From positions 186,001 to 250,000 of the forward strand of contig JAEZEI010000021.1 of NCBI GenBank assembly GCA_023417815.1: a DNA stretch of 64,000 bases, given 5' to 3'. The position numbers and the translations under genes were made by a program. Shown here one piece after another: positions 40,227 through 48,200 of the stretch. Each line of letters starts with the position of its first letter. Position 1 is the first letter of the stretch. The notes under the pieces were generated by a model. It worked only from the letters and a program-made list of their open reading frames with translations, was not told where the DNA came from and made no database searches. Source of the DNA: Bacteroidota bacterium (lineage in GTDB: Bacteria; Bacteroidota; Bacteroidia; Chitinophagales; Chitinophagaceae).

Positions 40227-42202
40227 TTAATAATTTTAATAAGGCTAGCAGGAATATGCTGATTAAATAAAAACTCAGTTCCTCCCCCTGGTCCGTAACC
40301 AGGCAAGTTTCCTGAAACTCGCCGTATTAAAGTTGGATTCATTTTTGAAGCATCAATACGAATAATTGAATTAGGCAATGCTCTGTTAGCAGGAAGAGCT
40401 AATTCGATTTGAGCTTGAAGTGGTGAAAGATTACCAGCATTCGTAGTATAAATAAAAGGCCTTTTCTCTGTAACGGTTAATCCAGTTTTTAATATACTTT
40501 CCGCAGATTCTCTACTAGTGTAGTGGTACAAATACTTCGCTCCATCCTTCGAAGCCTCTTTTCCAGCTACTACACCAGCCTCTGCCACTTCATCTACAAC
40601 CTTACCCGGCGCTCCCCGCTTAGTCTTAAACAACTTCGCTACAACCTTAACATGTCTAACCTTCGTGACCCATCCCATCGGTATAAAATAGGATGCTGCT
40701 TCAAGTATGATCTTATCACTTTCCCGGGTGCTTTGTGCTATAATAGCCCTCAGTTTTGAGATACCATCATAATGATGCATCATTTCACGAAGGCTGGGTT
40801 GTACCAGATCATCTATTGAAGCTCCCCGTCTTTCTAGTTCATCCATTATCCGGTAATACACATTTTGTCTATCCCAATGTTTCCTGGGAATAGCAATGAT
40901 CGTTACCTCGGACAATACTTTTGGAGCTTCCGCAGTTGAGGTTTCTTTAGGGGTTTCCGGTGTTCCTGGTGATAAACCAAATGGATCATTAAACAAGATC
41001 GGATTGCCATGGGCGAATTCATATACCGACCACTCCCAATTTGCCTCCGCAAATTCATCTATTTGCCAAAATCTTCCTATCTGGGGATCATAAAACCTAT
41101 GAATCGCATCAAAGATTTCAAGGCCACTGTTATCAGCAAATTCTCCACGCTGAAATTCATTGCCACCGTTAAACGTATAATTATTAATTAAGGAATTGAC
41201 AGCTTTTGAGCTTATCCCCGCCATCGTTAACCCAAACGGATAATAATGCGTTTCCTCCAGTATCTGCCCCGGAGTATGGATCACCTGCAGGTTGTCAAAG
41301 AACACATTGTAGTTACTCTCGTTACTACAGTACACATAAATATAACCATTCTTAGGAATGCTGATGGTGGGTATGGTGTTGAGATCATGGGTTTTAACAA
41401 GGCCTGTGCCACCTACCATATCAAAACCACCGCTTACATACCGGAATTGTTCATCAAAGATCACCCAGTTAATGGATGCCCGCAGGTTTGTGGTCGTTTG
41501 TGCAGGTTGATTGCCTATTAGGCCTGTTATATTCGTTGGAAAGGATGGTGTGCTTGTGACTTGTGATGTACTTACTCCCTTGGCAGTGATAAGCGTGTTG
41601 GAAGTAAAACCGTTTATAATGTCTGACAGGCTTAACGGAGAAGTACTGTTAGTATAACCTCCAAATGGAGCTTTATGGTAACTCTTACTAAAAATATTCA
41701 CCTGGTCGCCGCCCATAACCTTTAACACTATACCCAACCCCATCTTGTTCTGGCCGGCATGCATCTGGTAAACATACTGGCTAACTGCAGATGTATTACT
41801 ATAGGGATTATTATTGTAAGGAGGATTACCATTATTATTGTAGATGGGCGCGTTTGGACTGGTCTCAATACCTGTCGCAACACTTTTGCTTACCACTTTT
41901 GAAGGATCGATATTGTAATATTTGGATTCTTCAGAAAGCGCTGTGCCGCCATTATATGTTGCCGATTCCAGGGTTGCTGCAGGATATACGTGTTGCTTCC
42001 GCTCCTCGGTGATCACCATACGCACATTGCCTAAATGATCTTTCAGGAAGTAATCGTACTCAAAGGAGGTAAGTGCATTGGTTGCATCAAAGACAGGCCG
42101 GATGCGGCCTTCTTCATGTCCCATGAGCTGCAAACGGAGATCGTACTCAAGGGATGAAAGTGAACTGTTGCTGTAATCCTTGCTTTCATAAACAGCGCCC
42201 AT
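40223..42202 (-). CDS. 5'-truncated Rhs/polymorphic toxin with a possible ADP-ribosyltransferase tail
   Basis: 659 residues, lacking the large N-terminal YD-repeat part. The frame is blocked by a stop 8 codons upstream of the first ATG, and upstream sequence in frame (ATSWYW before MGAVYE) still looks coding. Core motifs: KDHLGNVR (54-61), HYYPFGL (319-325), DAIHRFYDPQIGRF (365-378), FAHGNPILFNDPFGL (396-410). The toxin follows (about 411-659), with HYTS (560-563) and GGGTEFLF (639-646), resembling the H-Y-E/ART-fold toxins; this fold assignment is tentative. The immunity gene follows. Without its N-terminus the protein may be a non-exported orphan cassette. Confidence 0.7.
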   Translation of the reverse strand: MGAVYESKDYSNSSLSSLEYDLRLQLMGHEEGRIRPVFDATNALTSFEYDYFLKDHLGNVRMVITEERKQHVYPAATLESATYNGGTALSEESKYYNIDPSKVVSKSVATGIETSPNAPIYNNNGNPPYNNNPYSNTSAVSQYVYQMHAGQNKMGLGIVLKVMGGDQVNIFSKSYHKAPFGGYTNSTSPLSLSDIINGFTSNTLITAKGVSTSQVTSTPSFPTNITGLIGNQPAQTTTNLRASINWVIFDEQFRYVSGGFDMVGGTGLVKTHDLNTIPTISIPKNGYIYVYCSNESNYNVFFDNLQVIHTPGQILEETHYYPFGLTMAGISSKAVNSLINNYTFNGGNEFQRGEFADNSGLEIFDAIHRFYDPQIGRFWQIDEFAEANWEWSVYEFAHGNPILFNDPFGLSPGTPETPKETSTAEAPKVLSEVTIIAIPRKHWDRQNVYYRIMDELERRGASIDDLVQPSLREMMHHYDGISKLRAIIAQSTRESDKIILEAASYFIPMGWVTKVRHVKVVAKLFKTKRGAPGKVVDEVAEAGVVAGKEASKDGAKYLYHYTSRESAESILKTGLTVTEKRPFIYTTNAGNLSPLQAQIELALPANRALPNSIIRIDASKMNPTLIRRVSGNLPGYGPGGGTEFLFNQHIPASLIKIIK

Positions 42203-42225
42203 CCAGTACCACGAAGTGGCACCAT

Positions 42226-42255
42226 GTTACTTTCTTTTGCCCAAAAGAAAGTAAC
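42226..42255. repeat. 30-bp perfect palindrome at the Rhs truncation
   Basis: Arms GTTACTTTCTTTT (42226-42238) and AAAAGAAAGTAAC (42243-42255) with a GCCC centre. It lies 24 nt outside the first ATG of the truncated Rhs gene. Confidence 0.9.
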
Positions 42256-42310
42256 CAAAGAAAAAGTTTCCGTCTGCAGAAAAATGTGCTAAAAATTCCG
42301 TCCGTCGCCT

Positions 42311-42380
42311 GTCGCCGGCGAACTCGCTCCGAACAATATTCTATGTGATGGTATTTCATCGCTCAAACAGCGCCGGCGAC
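42311..42380. repeat. Inverted pair GTCGCCGGCG / CGCCGGCGAC
   Basis: A perfect 10-bp inverted repeat (42311-42320 and 42371-42380) with a 50-nt loop; each arm also contains the CGCCGGCG palindrome. Possibly part of the same dispersed element as the 30-bp palindrome. Confidence 0.75.
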
Positions 42381-42679
42381 TTTTAGGCTTCGCATAAAAA
42401 CGGCTCCTTCCGGAATTTTCTTAACGCCATTTTTCTGAGGACGGGATGCACGGTAATAATAGGCAATAATCTGGTTCCCAGCAAACAAGGAGGCGATTAA
42501 AAACATGACCGGCTCCATTTTGCGATACCTGAATGCCGTCAGGATTTTACTTAATAAAGGGAAACGTAAACTTGCTGGGGATGGATCGGGCTTTTTTAAT
42601 GAGGAAAAAACGGAAAAATAATGAGGAAATCAACATACAAGCTAAAATTATAATATATTATTATTGTAAAAAAGAACAA

Positions 42680-43345
42680 ATGAACTATGACACTATCTTA
42701 ATTCTCCAGATTATTATGGTAATATCCCCAGTTGTCTCATTCCTTTATTCTATAAAATTGATTCAATTACCTAATACACCAGTTCTTTTCAAGGCATTTT
42801 TTATATACAATCTCGCAACTCTATTTGAAATATTATTATTTTGGCTTGTAATTTTTAAAATAATAAATAGAGTAACCTACCAATATTATAATCTTATTGG
42901 ATTATTATTCAACTTCTGCTTTTTGAGTTTTTTTATAATCAAAAATTATTATTTTTCGAAAGCTATTATAATTTTTTATTCGCTGGGATTGCTTTGTTTA
43001 TTATTTACCATAAAATCAATCATCCCTGAGTTTAATTATTATACGGGTAAGGCATTAGTCCTTCCACATCTTGGATTGCTTATTTTAAGCATGGTCTATT
43101 TTGTTCAATTTTATAGGCATAATTTAAAAGTTGATCTAATTTTCGATAGTTCATTTTGGGTCATAACTGGAATATTTTCCTGCTCTGTATTAGTTACACC
43201 ATTAATGGCAATTAGGGAATTTCTTAAACAAAGCATCTCCTTGCAATCATTTTATTTATTTGCATTTATTGGTGTATTGGCATATACTATCATGCATTTA
43301 TTTTTTATTAAAGCATTTGTATGTTTAATTCGCAAGCTGACATAA
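42680..43345 (+). CDS. Multi-pass membrane protein, probable sensor of the adjacent kinase
   Basis: 221 residues from ATG 42680 (MNYDTILILQ), strongly AT-rich, with about seven membrane helices and almost no soluble domain. The FWVITGIF segment (around 158-165) occurs in similar form (FWICVGLF) in the membrane protein at 45857, so the two are probably paralogues. The 3' end overlaps the kinase gene by 25 nt. I infer a membrane sensor that passes its signal to the separate HisKA_3 kinase; no ligand can be named. Confidence 0.7.
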   Translation: MNYDTILILQIIMVISPVVSFLYSIKLIQLPNTPVLFKAFFIYNLATLFEILLFWLVIFKIINRVTYQYYNLIGLLFNFCFLSFFIIKNYYFSKAIIIFYSLGLLCLLFTIKSIIPEFNYYTGKALVLPHLGLLILSMVYFVQFYRHNLKVDLIFDSSFWVITGIFSCSVLVTPLMAIREFLKQSISLQSFYLFAFIGVLAYTIMHLFFIKAFVCLIRKLT

Positions 43346-44136
43346 TTTCTTTTATAATAATTTGCCTCACACTATTCTTCTTATTATCAGCCTTAATTGT
43401 AGTGTTTACTCTTAAATACCAAGAAAGGAAAATCGCATATTCAAATTCATACCAGGCATTAATTGAACAACATTCAAGTGAGATACTTAAAGTTGAAATA
43501 GAAGTTCAGGAACAAACTTTTCAAAATATCTCGCGTGAACTTCACGATAATATTGGTCATCAAATTGCCTGTGCCAAGCTTAAACTAAATAGCCTGGAAG
43601 AGATAAAAACAGATTTTAAGGATAGTATCCATGAGATAGAGAATATCATGAGCGCAGTAATGGAAGATATACGGGATGTAAGCAGGAGTAAGAGTTCGGA
43701 ATTGGTTTATAGTTCAGGATTGATCAATGCTTTGAAATTTGAAGTAGAACAGATCAAAAAACTAAAATTATTTGATATTGAATGCGATATCGTTGGTGAT
43801 ACCTATTTTATGGAAGGCCCTCATGAATTAATGATTTTTCGGATTATCCAGGAAGCGATCCAAAATATTATTAAACATGCTGAGGCAAAAAAAATCAAAA
43901 TAATCCTCGATTACAAGGACACTGAATTAAGAGTTTCCATTTCAGATGATGGTAAAGGATTTGGATTGGCGAAAAGCGCCTATAACCAGATGGGCCTAAA
44001 AAATATGTCAATTAGGGCGAAACGCCTGGGAGGACAACTTAAAATTGAAGAGGTTTTCCCACATGGGACTTGCATTGATTGTATCATACCTAAAAAATTT
44101 TATGAAAAAGGAAAACAAGATCATAATTATCGATGA
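43321..44136 (+). CDS. HisKA_3-type histidine kinase (module A)
   Basis: 271 residues: one membrane helix (about 9-31), a short coiled coil, HisKA_3 with phospho-acceptor His75 in SRELHDNIGHQ, then HATPase_c with N-box IIQEAIQNIIKHA and DDGKGF and MGLKNMSIRAKRLGG. It overlaps the upstream membrane protein by 25 nt and the regulator downstream by 35 nt, so the three genes form one translationally coupled module. The gene is strongly AT-rich compared with the window average. Confidence 0.9.
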   Translation: MFNSQADIISFIIICLTLFFLLSALIVVFTLKYQERKIAYSNSYQALIEQHSSEILKVEIEVQEQTFQNISRELHDNIGHQIACAKLKLNSLEEIKTDFKDSIHEIENIMSAVMEDIRDVSRSKSSELVYSSGLINALKFEVEQIKKLKLFDIECDIVGDTYFMEGPHELMIFRIIQEAIQNIIKHAEAKKIKIILDYKDTELRVSISDDGKGFGLAKSAYNQMGLKNMSIRAKRLGGQLKIEEVFPHGTCIDCIIPKKFYEKGKQDHNYR

Positions 44137-44749
44137 TCATTACCTAATGAGAGACGCTATTGTAAATAGGATAAATAATTTTGATGGATATAAGGTAGTA
44201 GCGTCACTTAATAATGGAGCTGAATTGACAGAAGACATTATGAAGCATAATCCAGATATAATCATCCTGGATGTAAGCATGCCCAAAAAAGATGGTTACG
44301 CTACCAGCGATTGGCTTAAGGAAAAATACCCTGAATGCAAAGTCCTTATACTAACAATGTATGATTCAGAAATTGTGTTGCTACGTCTTCTCCAAAAGGG
44401 TGCCCGGGGATTTCTTAAAAAAGATGTGCATCCGAAGGAATTAAAAAATGCATTAGATGCTGTAATGGAGCATGGATTCTATTATTCACAGGATATGAGC
44501 GGGAAATTGGTCGCACTATTTTTTAAAAAGGAGAACATACATTTAGAAAAAACACTTTTGTCAGAAAATGAAATAAAGTTCCTGAAACTTGTAAGTACAG
44601 ATCTGACATATAAAGAGATTGCTGAAGAAATGAATGTATCACCAAGAGCAATTGATGCATACAGGGATAGCCTATTCATCAAATTAGATCAAAAGAGCCG
44701 GGTAGGTTTGGCCGTGTATTCATTTAAAAACGGGATAGTAACAGGATAA
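44102..44749 (+). CDS. NarL/LuxR-type response regulator (module A)
   Basis: 215 residues from ATG 44102 (MKKENKIIII). Receiver domain with Asp11/Asp12, phospho-acceptor Asp57 (ILDVSMP) and a switch Lys in GFLKKD, then a LuxR-type helix-turn-helix with LSENEIKFLKLVSTDLTYKEIAEEM. It overlaps the kinase gene by 35 nt. It meets the module B regulator head-on: this gene stops at 44749 and the other stops at 44750. Confidence 0.93.
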   Translation: MKKENKIIIIDDHYLMRDAIVNRINNFDGYKVVASLNNGAELTEDIMKHNPDIIILDVSMPKKDGYATSDWLKEKYPECKVLILTMYDSEIVLLRLLQKGARGFLKKDVHPKELKNALDAVMEHGFYYSQDMSGKLVALFFKKENIHLEKTLLSENEIKFLKLVSTDLTYKEIAEEMNVSPRAIDAYRDSLFIKLDQKSRVGLAVYSFKNGIVTG

Positions 44750-45415
44750 TTACTCTATCAGCTTATTTCTCATTCCATACATGATCAACCCTCCAATTGT
44801 TTTAGCGTTTACCTTGGTCTTCATATTCTGGCGAATGGTTTCAATGGTACGCGGGCTAAGGAAGATGATCTTGGAAATTTCTTCAGTGGTCTTGTCTTCT
44901 GCCAGGAGCTGGAGGATCTTGATCTCCTTTTCGCTGAACTGAACCGGGGTATTGGAGCCATAGTGCTGGCGGACATTCTTCTTCTGGATCAGCTTCCCCA
45001 TCACCGCCTTGTTCACCAGTTCATTAAAGTAAAAGTCGTCGTTCATGCATGTAAGGATGGCTTCATATATCTCTTCCGGGTCGGTGGTTTTGGTGAGATA
45101 GGCATTTGCGCCCATTTCCATCATCTTGCTGATCATCTGCTGATCGTCGTACATCGTAAGCACGATGATCCTGATGTCCTCATATTCCTTACGGATGAGC
45201 TGTATACCGTTGATGCCGTCTATCTCGGGCATCCGGATATCCATCAGGAGAACATCTGGCTTTTTGATACCGATCTTATGCATCATATCCTTTCCGTCTT
45301 CCGCTTCCCATAACATCTTAAGGTTCGCCTTACCTGAAAGGGCCATCTTTATTCCATCCCGGAAGATCTTGTGATCATCAGCTATCGCGATCCGGATTAC
45401 ATTCTCATTAAGCAT
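44750..45415 (-). CDS. NarL/LuxR-type response regulator (module B)
   Basis: 221 residues. Phospho-acceptor Asp59 (LLMDIRMP), acidic residues Asp13/Asp14, conserved Lys in YLTKTT, and a LuxR-type helix-turn-helix beginning FSEKEIKILQLLAEDKTTEEI. It has higher GC than module A next door. Its kinase is probably the one at 46569, which faces the other way across the 45416-45856 gap. Confidence 0.93.
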   Translation of the reverse strand: MLNENVIRIAIADDHKIFRDGIKMALSGKANLKMLWEAEDGKDMMHKIGIKKPDVLLMDIRMPEIDGINGIQLIRKEYEDIRIIVLTMYDDQQMISKMMEMGANAYLTKTTDPEEIYEAILTCMNDDFYFNELVNKAVMGKLIQKKNVRQHYGSNTPVQFSEKEIKILQLLAEDKTTEEISKIIFLSPRTIETIRQNMKTKVNAKTIGGLIMYGMRNKLIE

Positions 45416-45795
45416 GTAGCAGTTAATTATGGGTTAATTAGTTTCCAATTTACGGAAGGAGTTTCAATAAAATTACCTGCCCGGATTGGTATGTTTACTA
45501 TGCTCATTTCGTAAATCTACGTGGGAACTCTACGTATTTTTCACCGTAAAATTACTATATTTGATGCGTAAAAGTACTTAATTTTTTTTACAATAAATAC
45601 CCTTAACGGGTATTAAATACTTTCATTTTCAACAATTTATCACCATTTTCATGAAACGTATAACTACGTATCCCTATTGCAGAGCACAGTTTCTTGGTGG
45701 AAGTTTGCTGTAAGATTCCTAACCACCAAAATTTTAACCATGTTAATAGTATGGCTTGACTTTATGTCTTTACTAATGTTCTAATTGTAAATTTT
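45416..45795. other. 380-nt intergenic stretch without a gene
   Basis: No coding region longer than a 14-codon open frame is apparent. There is a 7-bp inverted repeat TTGGTGG (45694-45700) / CCACCAA (45723-45729) with a 22-nt loop, and a TATATTTG -7-like motif at 45556-45563. It separates the module B regulator from its putative sensor and kinase and is likely to hold their promoters; a small RNA cannot be excluded. Confidence 0.5.
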
Positions 45796-45826
45796 TTTGA
45801 GATTGGGGGGCAGTTAAGTACTTTTG
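45796..45826 (+). promoter_or_regulatory. Promoter TTTG-N19-TACTTTTG for the module B sensor-kinase pair
   Basis: TTTG (45796-45799) and TACTTTTG (45819-45826) are separated by 19 nt, matching the Bacteroidota consensus exactly. Transcription is expected to begin near 45833, so translation of the next gene must begin after that. Confidence 0.8.
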
Positions 45827-45856
45827 ATTTTACCAAACTGTCTGTATCTGAAAAAT

Positions 45857-46561
45857 TTGCAACTAATTACTTTATTATCTGAATTTCTACCTTTAATTCT
45901 TTGCTTGGTCTTTTTTAAGAAACTCCAGGCAAAGGAGTTAAAGGTATTTTTTATTTATACGATTGTTGTTGCTTTACTGACATTCGTTACTTTTTCTTCA
46001 ATTTACTTCTTTAAGTTTCAAATACCTTATCAATTAAATGTCCGGACATATGTATTATTTGAATACTCTTTAATTGTATATTTTCTTTTTTTAATAATAA
46101 AAAAAACCAAATTCAAGAGGATAATTGTGTTCTCTCTTATCCCCTTTGTAATTTTTGCAATAGTTGATTTTTATAGCTCACCCCATTTTGTAAGTCCAAA
46201 TTTCCTCTTACTAGAATTTCTTTTCGGCATTGTTTTTTTGATTTACTTTTTCTATGAGAAAATGCAAATAATTGCACTTTTTCCAATTTACCAGAGAATA
46301 ACTTTTTGGATTTGTGTGGGTTTGTTCATTTACTTTTCTGGTAACTTCTTTAGTTTAATTTTCGCCAAAACAAGTACCGATCCTGCGTTTAAGAACCAAA
46401 TCCGTCTTGTATTTAGTATTGTAACAATTACTAAGAATATTTTATTATCACTATCTCTATTCGGAAACGAGCCCGCGGGAGACACAGATGAAGACCAGTT
46501 CCATATTCCTAATGACATAAACCTTGATGAATTCAACGTAAACCAGTTCAAAAACACCTGA
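45857..46561 (+). CDS. Multi-pass membrane protein, probable sensor (module B)
   Basis: 234 residues if translation begins at TTG 45857. A TTG at 45824 is inside the -7 box of the promoter, and no ATG exists near the 5' end, so the start is uncertain. About seven membrane helices are followed by an acidic soluble tail of about 30 residues (DTDEDQFHIPNDINLDEF). The FWICVGLFIYFSGNFF segment is a feature I associate with a Bacteroidota family of seven-helix sensors, and it resembles FWVITGIF of the module A protein. The gene is AT-rich; the kinase gene 7 nt downstream is GC-rich. Confidence 0.7.
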   Translation: MQLITLLSEFLPLILCLVFFKKLQAKELKVFFIYTIVVALLTFVTFSSIYFFKFQIPYQLNVRTYVLFEYSLIVYFLFLIIKKTKFKRIIVFSLIPFVIFAIVDFYSSPHFVSPNFLLLEFLFGIVFLIYFFYEKMQIIALFPIYQRITFWICVGLFIYFSGNFFSLIFAKTSTDPAFKNQIRLVFSIVTITKNILLSLSLFGNEPAGDTDEDQFHIPNDINLDEFNVNQFKNT

Positions 46562-46568
46562 GCCAGAA

Positions 46569-47387
46569 ATGATTTTTTTACAAGATACCGCCGGTATCCC
46601 AAGGTTGATGTTCGTGGGCACCCTGGCCATGCTTATTCTGGCCATTGGCATTATCGTTTTCGTGATCTTTCACCAGCGTAAGGTGATCCGCTACCAGTTG
46701 CAGATGAAACGCCTGGAAGCGGAAAAACAACAGATCCTCCTTAACGCCTCCATCCGCTTCCAGGAGGAGGAACGCCAGCGCATAGCGGCCGACCTGCACG
46801 ATGATGCCGGTCCCCTGCTGGCTACCGCCCGCCTCTACCTCAACGAAAACCTCGTGAACCAGGAAAAGGCCCAGCAGATACAGAGCATCCTCAGCGCAAA
46901 GCAGATCATCGACGATGCCATCATGCTTATCCGCAACATCAGCCACAGCCTGATGCCCCCCACCCTTAAGAACTTCGGGTTGGAAAGCGCCACCAACGAC
47001 CTCTTCCAGAAAATATCCGGCAGCGGCTCCCTCAATGCCAGCGCACGCTTCCACGACTACCGCGAACGCCTGAAGGTGGACGAGGAACTCCTCGTTTTCC
47101 GTATCATCCAGGAACTGGTGAACAATATCCTGAAACATTCCAACGCCGGCTTCATTCACCTCACCCAGAACAGCAGCGGCAACTTCCTGTACCTGCGCCT
47201 GCACCATGATGGCAAGGGGATCGTACAGTCGGAATTTGAAAAACTGAACGACCGCACACACGGGCTGGGACTGAAAAATATTGCCAGCCGGATAAAGGTG
47301 CTTAACGGCCGTATCTACTTCGAGATAGACCCCAGCCAGACCTACTACAAGGTTACCCTGGAAATACCGCGCTCAGCCAAGATCTGA
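46569..47387 (+). CDS. HisKA_3-type histidine kinase (module B)
   Basis: 272 residues: one membrane helix (about 15-34), a coiled-coil stretch, HisKA_3 with phospho-acceptor His77 in ADLHDDAGP, then HATPase_c with IIQELVNNILKHS, HHDGKGI and HGLGLKNIASRIKVLNG. The base composition jumps from AT-rich to GC-rich between the preceding gene and this one, suggesting different histories. Stop is followed directly by that of the convergent mqnD gene. Confidence 0.9.
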   Translation: MIFLQDTAGIPRLMFVGTLAMLILAIGIIVFVIFHQRKVIRYQLQMKRLEAEKQQILLNASIRFQEEERQRIAADLHDDAGPLLATARLYLNENLVNQEKAQQIQSILSAKQIIDDAIMLIRNISHSLMPPTLKNFGLESATNDLFQKISGSGSLNASARFHDYRERLKVDEELLVFRIIQELVNNILKHSNAGFIHLTQNSSGNFLYLRLHHDGKGIVQSEFEKLNDRTHGLGLKNIASRIKVLNGRIYFEIDPSQTYYKVTLEIPRSAKI

Positions 47388-48200
47388 TCAGCCGGCGAAC
47401 ATACCCTGTACGGGTTCCATACCGGAATAATGCATGAGCTGCTCTATCGCCGAACGGCCTTCCGGCCCCAGGTCGGCGCTGTATTCATTCACATACAGGT
47501 TGATGTGCTGGCGCATTACATCCTCGCTCATCTCTTGCGCATTATTCTTTATAAAAGCGGAAAGACCCGGGTACTGATCCCATGCGTACTGCAGGCTTTC
47601 CCGGATCATCCCGGAAAGATCGGCTGCCACCTTTTCGCCAAGACTGCGCCTTACTACGATGCCACCCAGCGGGATGGCGATCTTCATTCGGTCCTCCCAC
47701 AGGGTTCCCAGGTCGGCCAGTCTGTGCAGTCCCCGCGCGGCATAGGTGAACCGGTTCTCATGGATGATGACCCCCGCGCCCCTGCCCTGCAATACAAAAT
47801 CCTCCACCTTATCGTACCGCATGAATACCTTGTTGCTCTTGCCGGGATATACCATATTGAATAACAGGTGGGCCGTGGTATGCTCCCCGGGTATGGCCAC
47901 CGCCACCGATTCATCCCGGATGTCCATCCCTGGCCGGCTGGCGATCAGCAGGGGGCCTACGCCCTGCCCCAGCGCGCTCCCGGCATTCAGCACCGTGTAC
48001 TGTGCCGCCATGAGCGGGTATGCACCATAACTTATCTTGGTGCAGTCGTTCACCCCCTTAAAGGCCATTTCATTGAGTTCCTGCACATCGGCAAGCCTTA
48101 CCTCGAAACGGTAATCCCCGGTGTCGATCATTCCGTTCACCATCGCATCGAAGATGAAAGTATCGTTGGGGCAGGGTGAGAATGCAAGGCTGAGTTTCAT
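47388..48200 (-). CDS. mqnD: 1,4-dihydroxy-6-naphthoate synthase (futalosine menaquinone pathway)
   Basis: 270 residues with the family opening LAFSPCPNDTFIF (5-17), followed by the NDCTKISYGAYPL strand and the VAIPGEHTTAHLLFN segment. MqnD converts cyclic dehypoxanthine futalosine to 1,4-dihydroxy-6-naphthoate. It overlaps mqnB by 1 nt (shared base at 48200). The other mqn genes are outside this window. Confidence 0.93.
   Translation of the reverse strand: MKLSLAFSPCPNDTFIFDAMVNGMIDTGDYRFEVRLADVQELNEMAFKGVNDCTKISYGAYPLMAAQYTVLNAGSALGQGVGPLLIASRPGMDIRDESVAVAIPGEHTTAHLLFNMVYPGKSNKVFMRYDKVEDFVLQGRGAGVIIHENRFTYAARGLHRLADLGTLWEDRMKIAIPLGGIVVRRSLGEKVAADLSGMIRESLQYAWDQYPGLSAFIKNNAQEMSEDVMRQHINLYVNEYSADLGPEGRSAIEQLMHYSGMEPVQGMFAG

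Larger units (their letters stand above)
42203..42679. other. Gene-free breakpoint region upstream of the truncated Rhs gene
   Basis: This stretch of 477 nt has no convincing coding sequence. It holds a 30-bp perfect palindrome (42226-42255) and a 10-bp inverted pair (42311-42320 and 42371-42380), then a run of sequence resembling intergenic repeat DNA. From about 42600 the base composition turns strongly AT-rich. It appears to be the point where the 5' portion of the Rhs gene was lost. Confidence 0.6.

Noticed and set aside
42043..42258. Short open frame across the 30-bp palindrome (VTFFWAKES-type peptide)
   Set aside because: Peptides of this kind come from repeat DNA read in a chance frame. 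The sequence is better explained as an inverted repeat.
42203..42679. Insertion sequence at the Rhs break point
   Set aside because: No transposase or flanking duplication is visible; only palindromes are seen.
46578..47261. A 227-codon open frame antisense to the module B kinase
   Set aside because: It is the mirror of a GC-rich kinase gene with intact motifs. Its predicted protein is a low-information Val/Ala/Glu-rich sequence without any motif.
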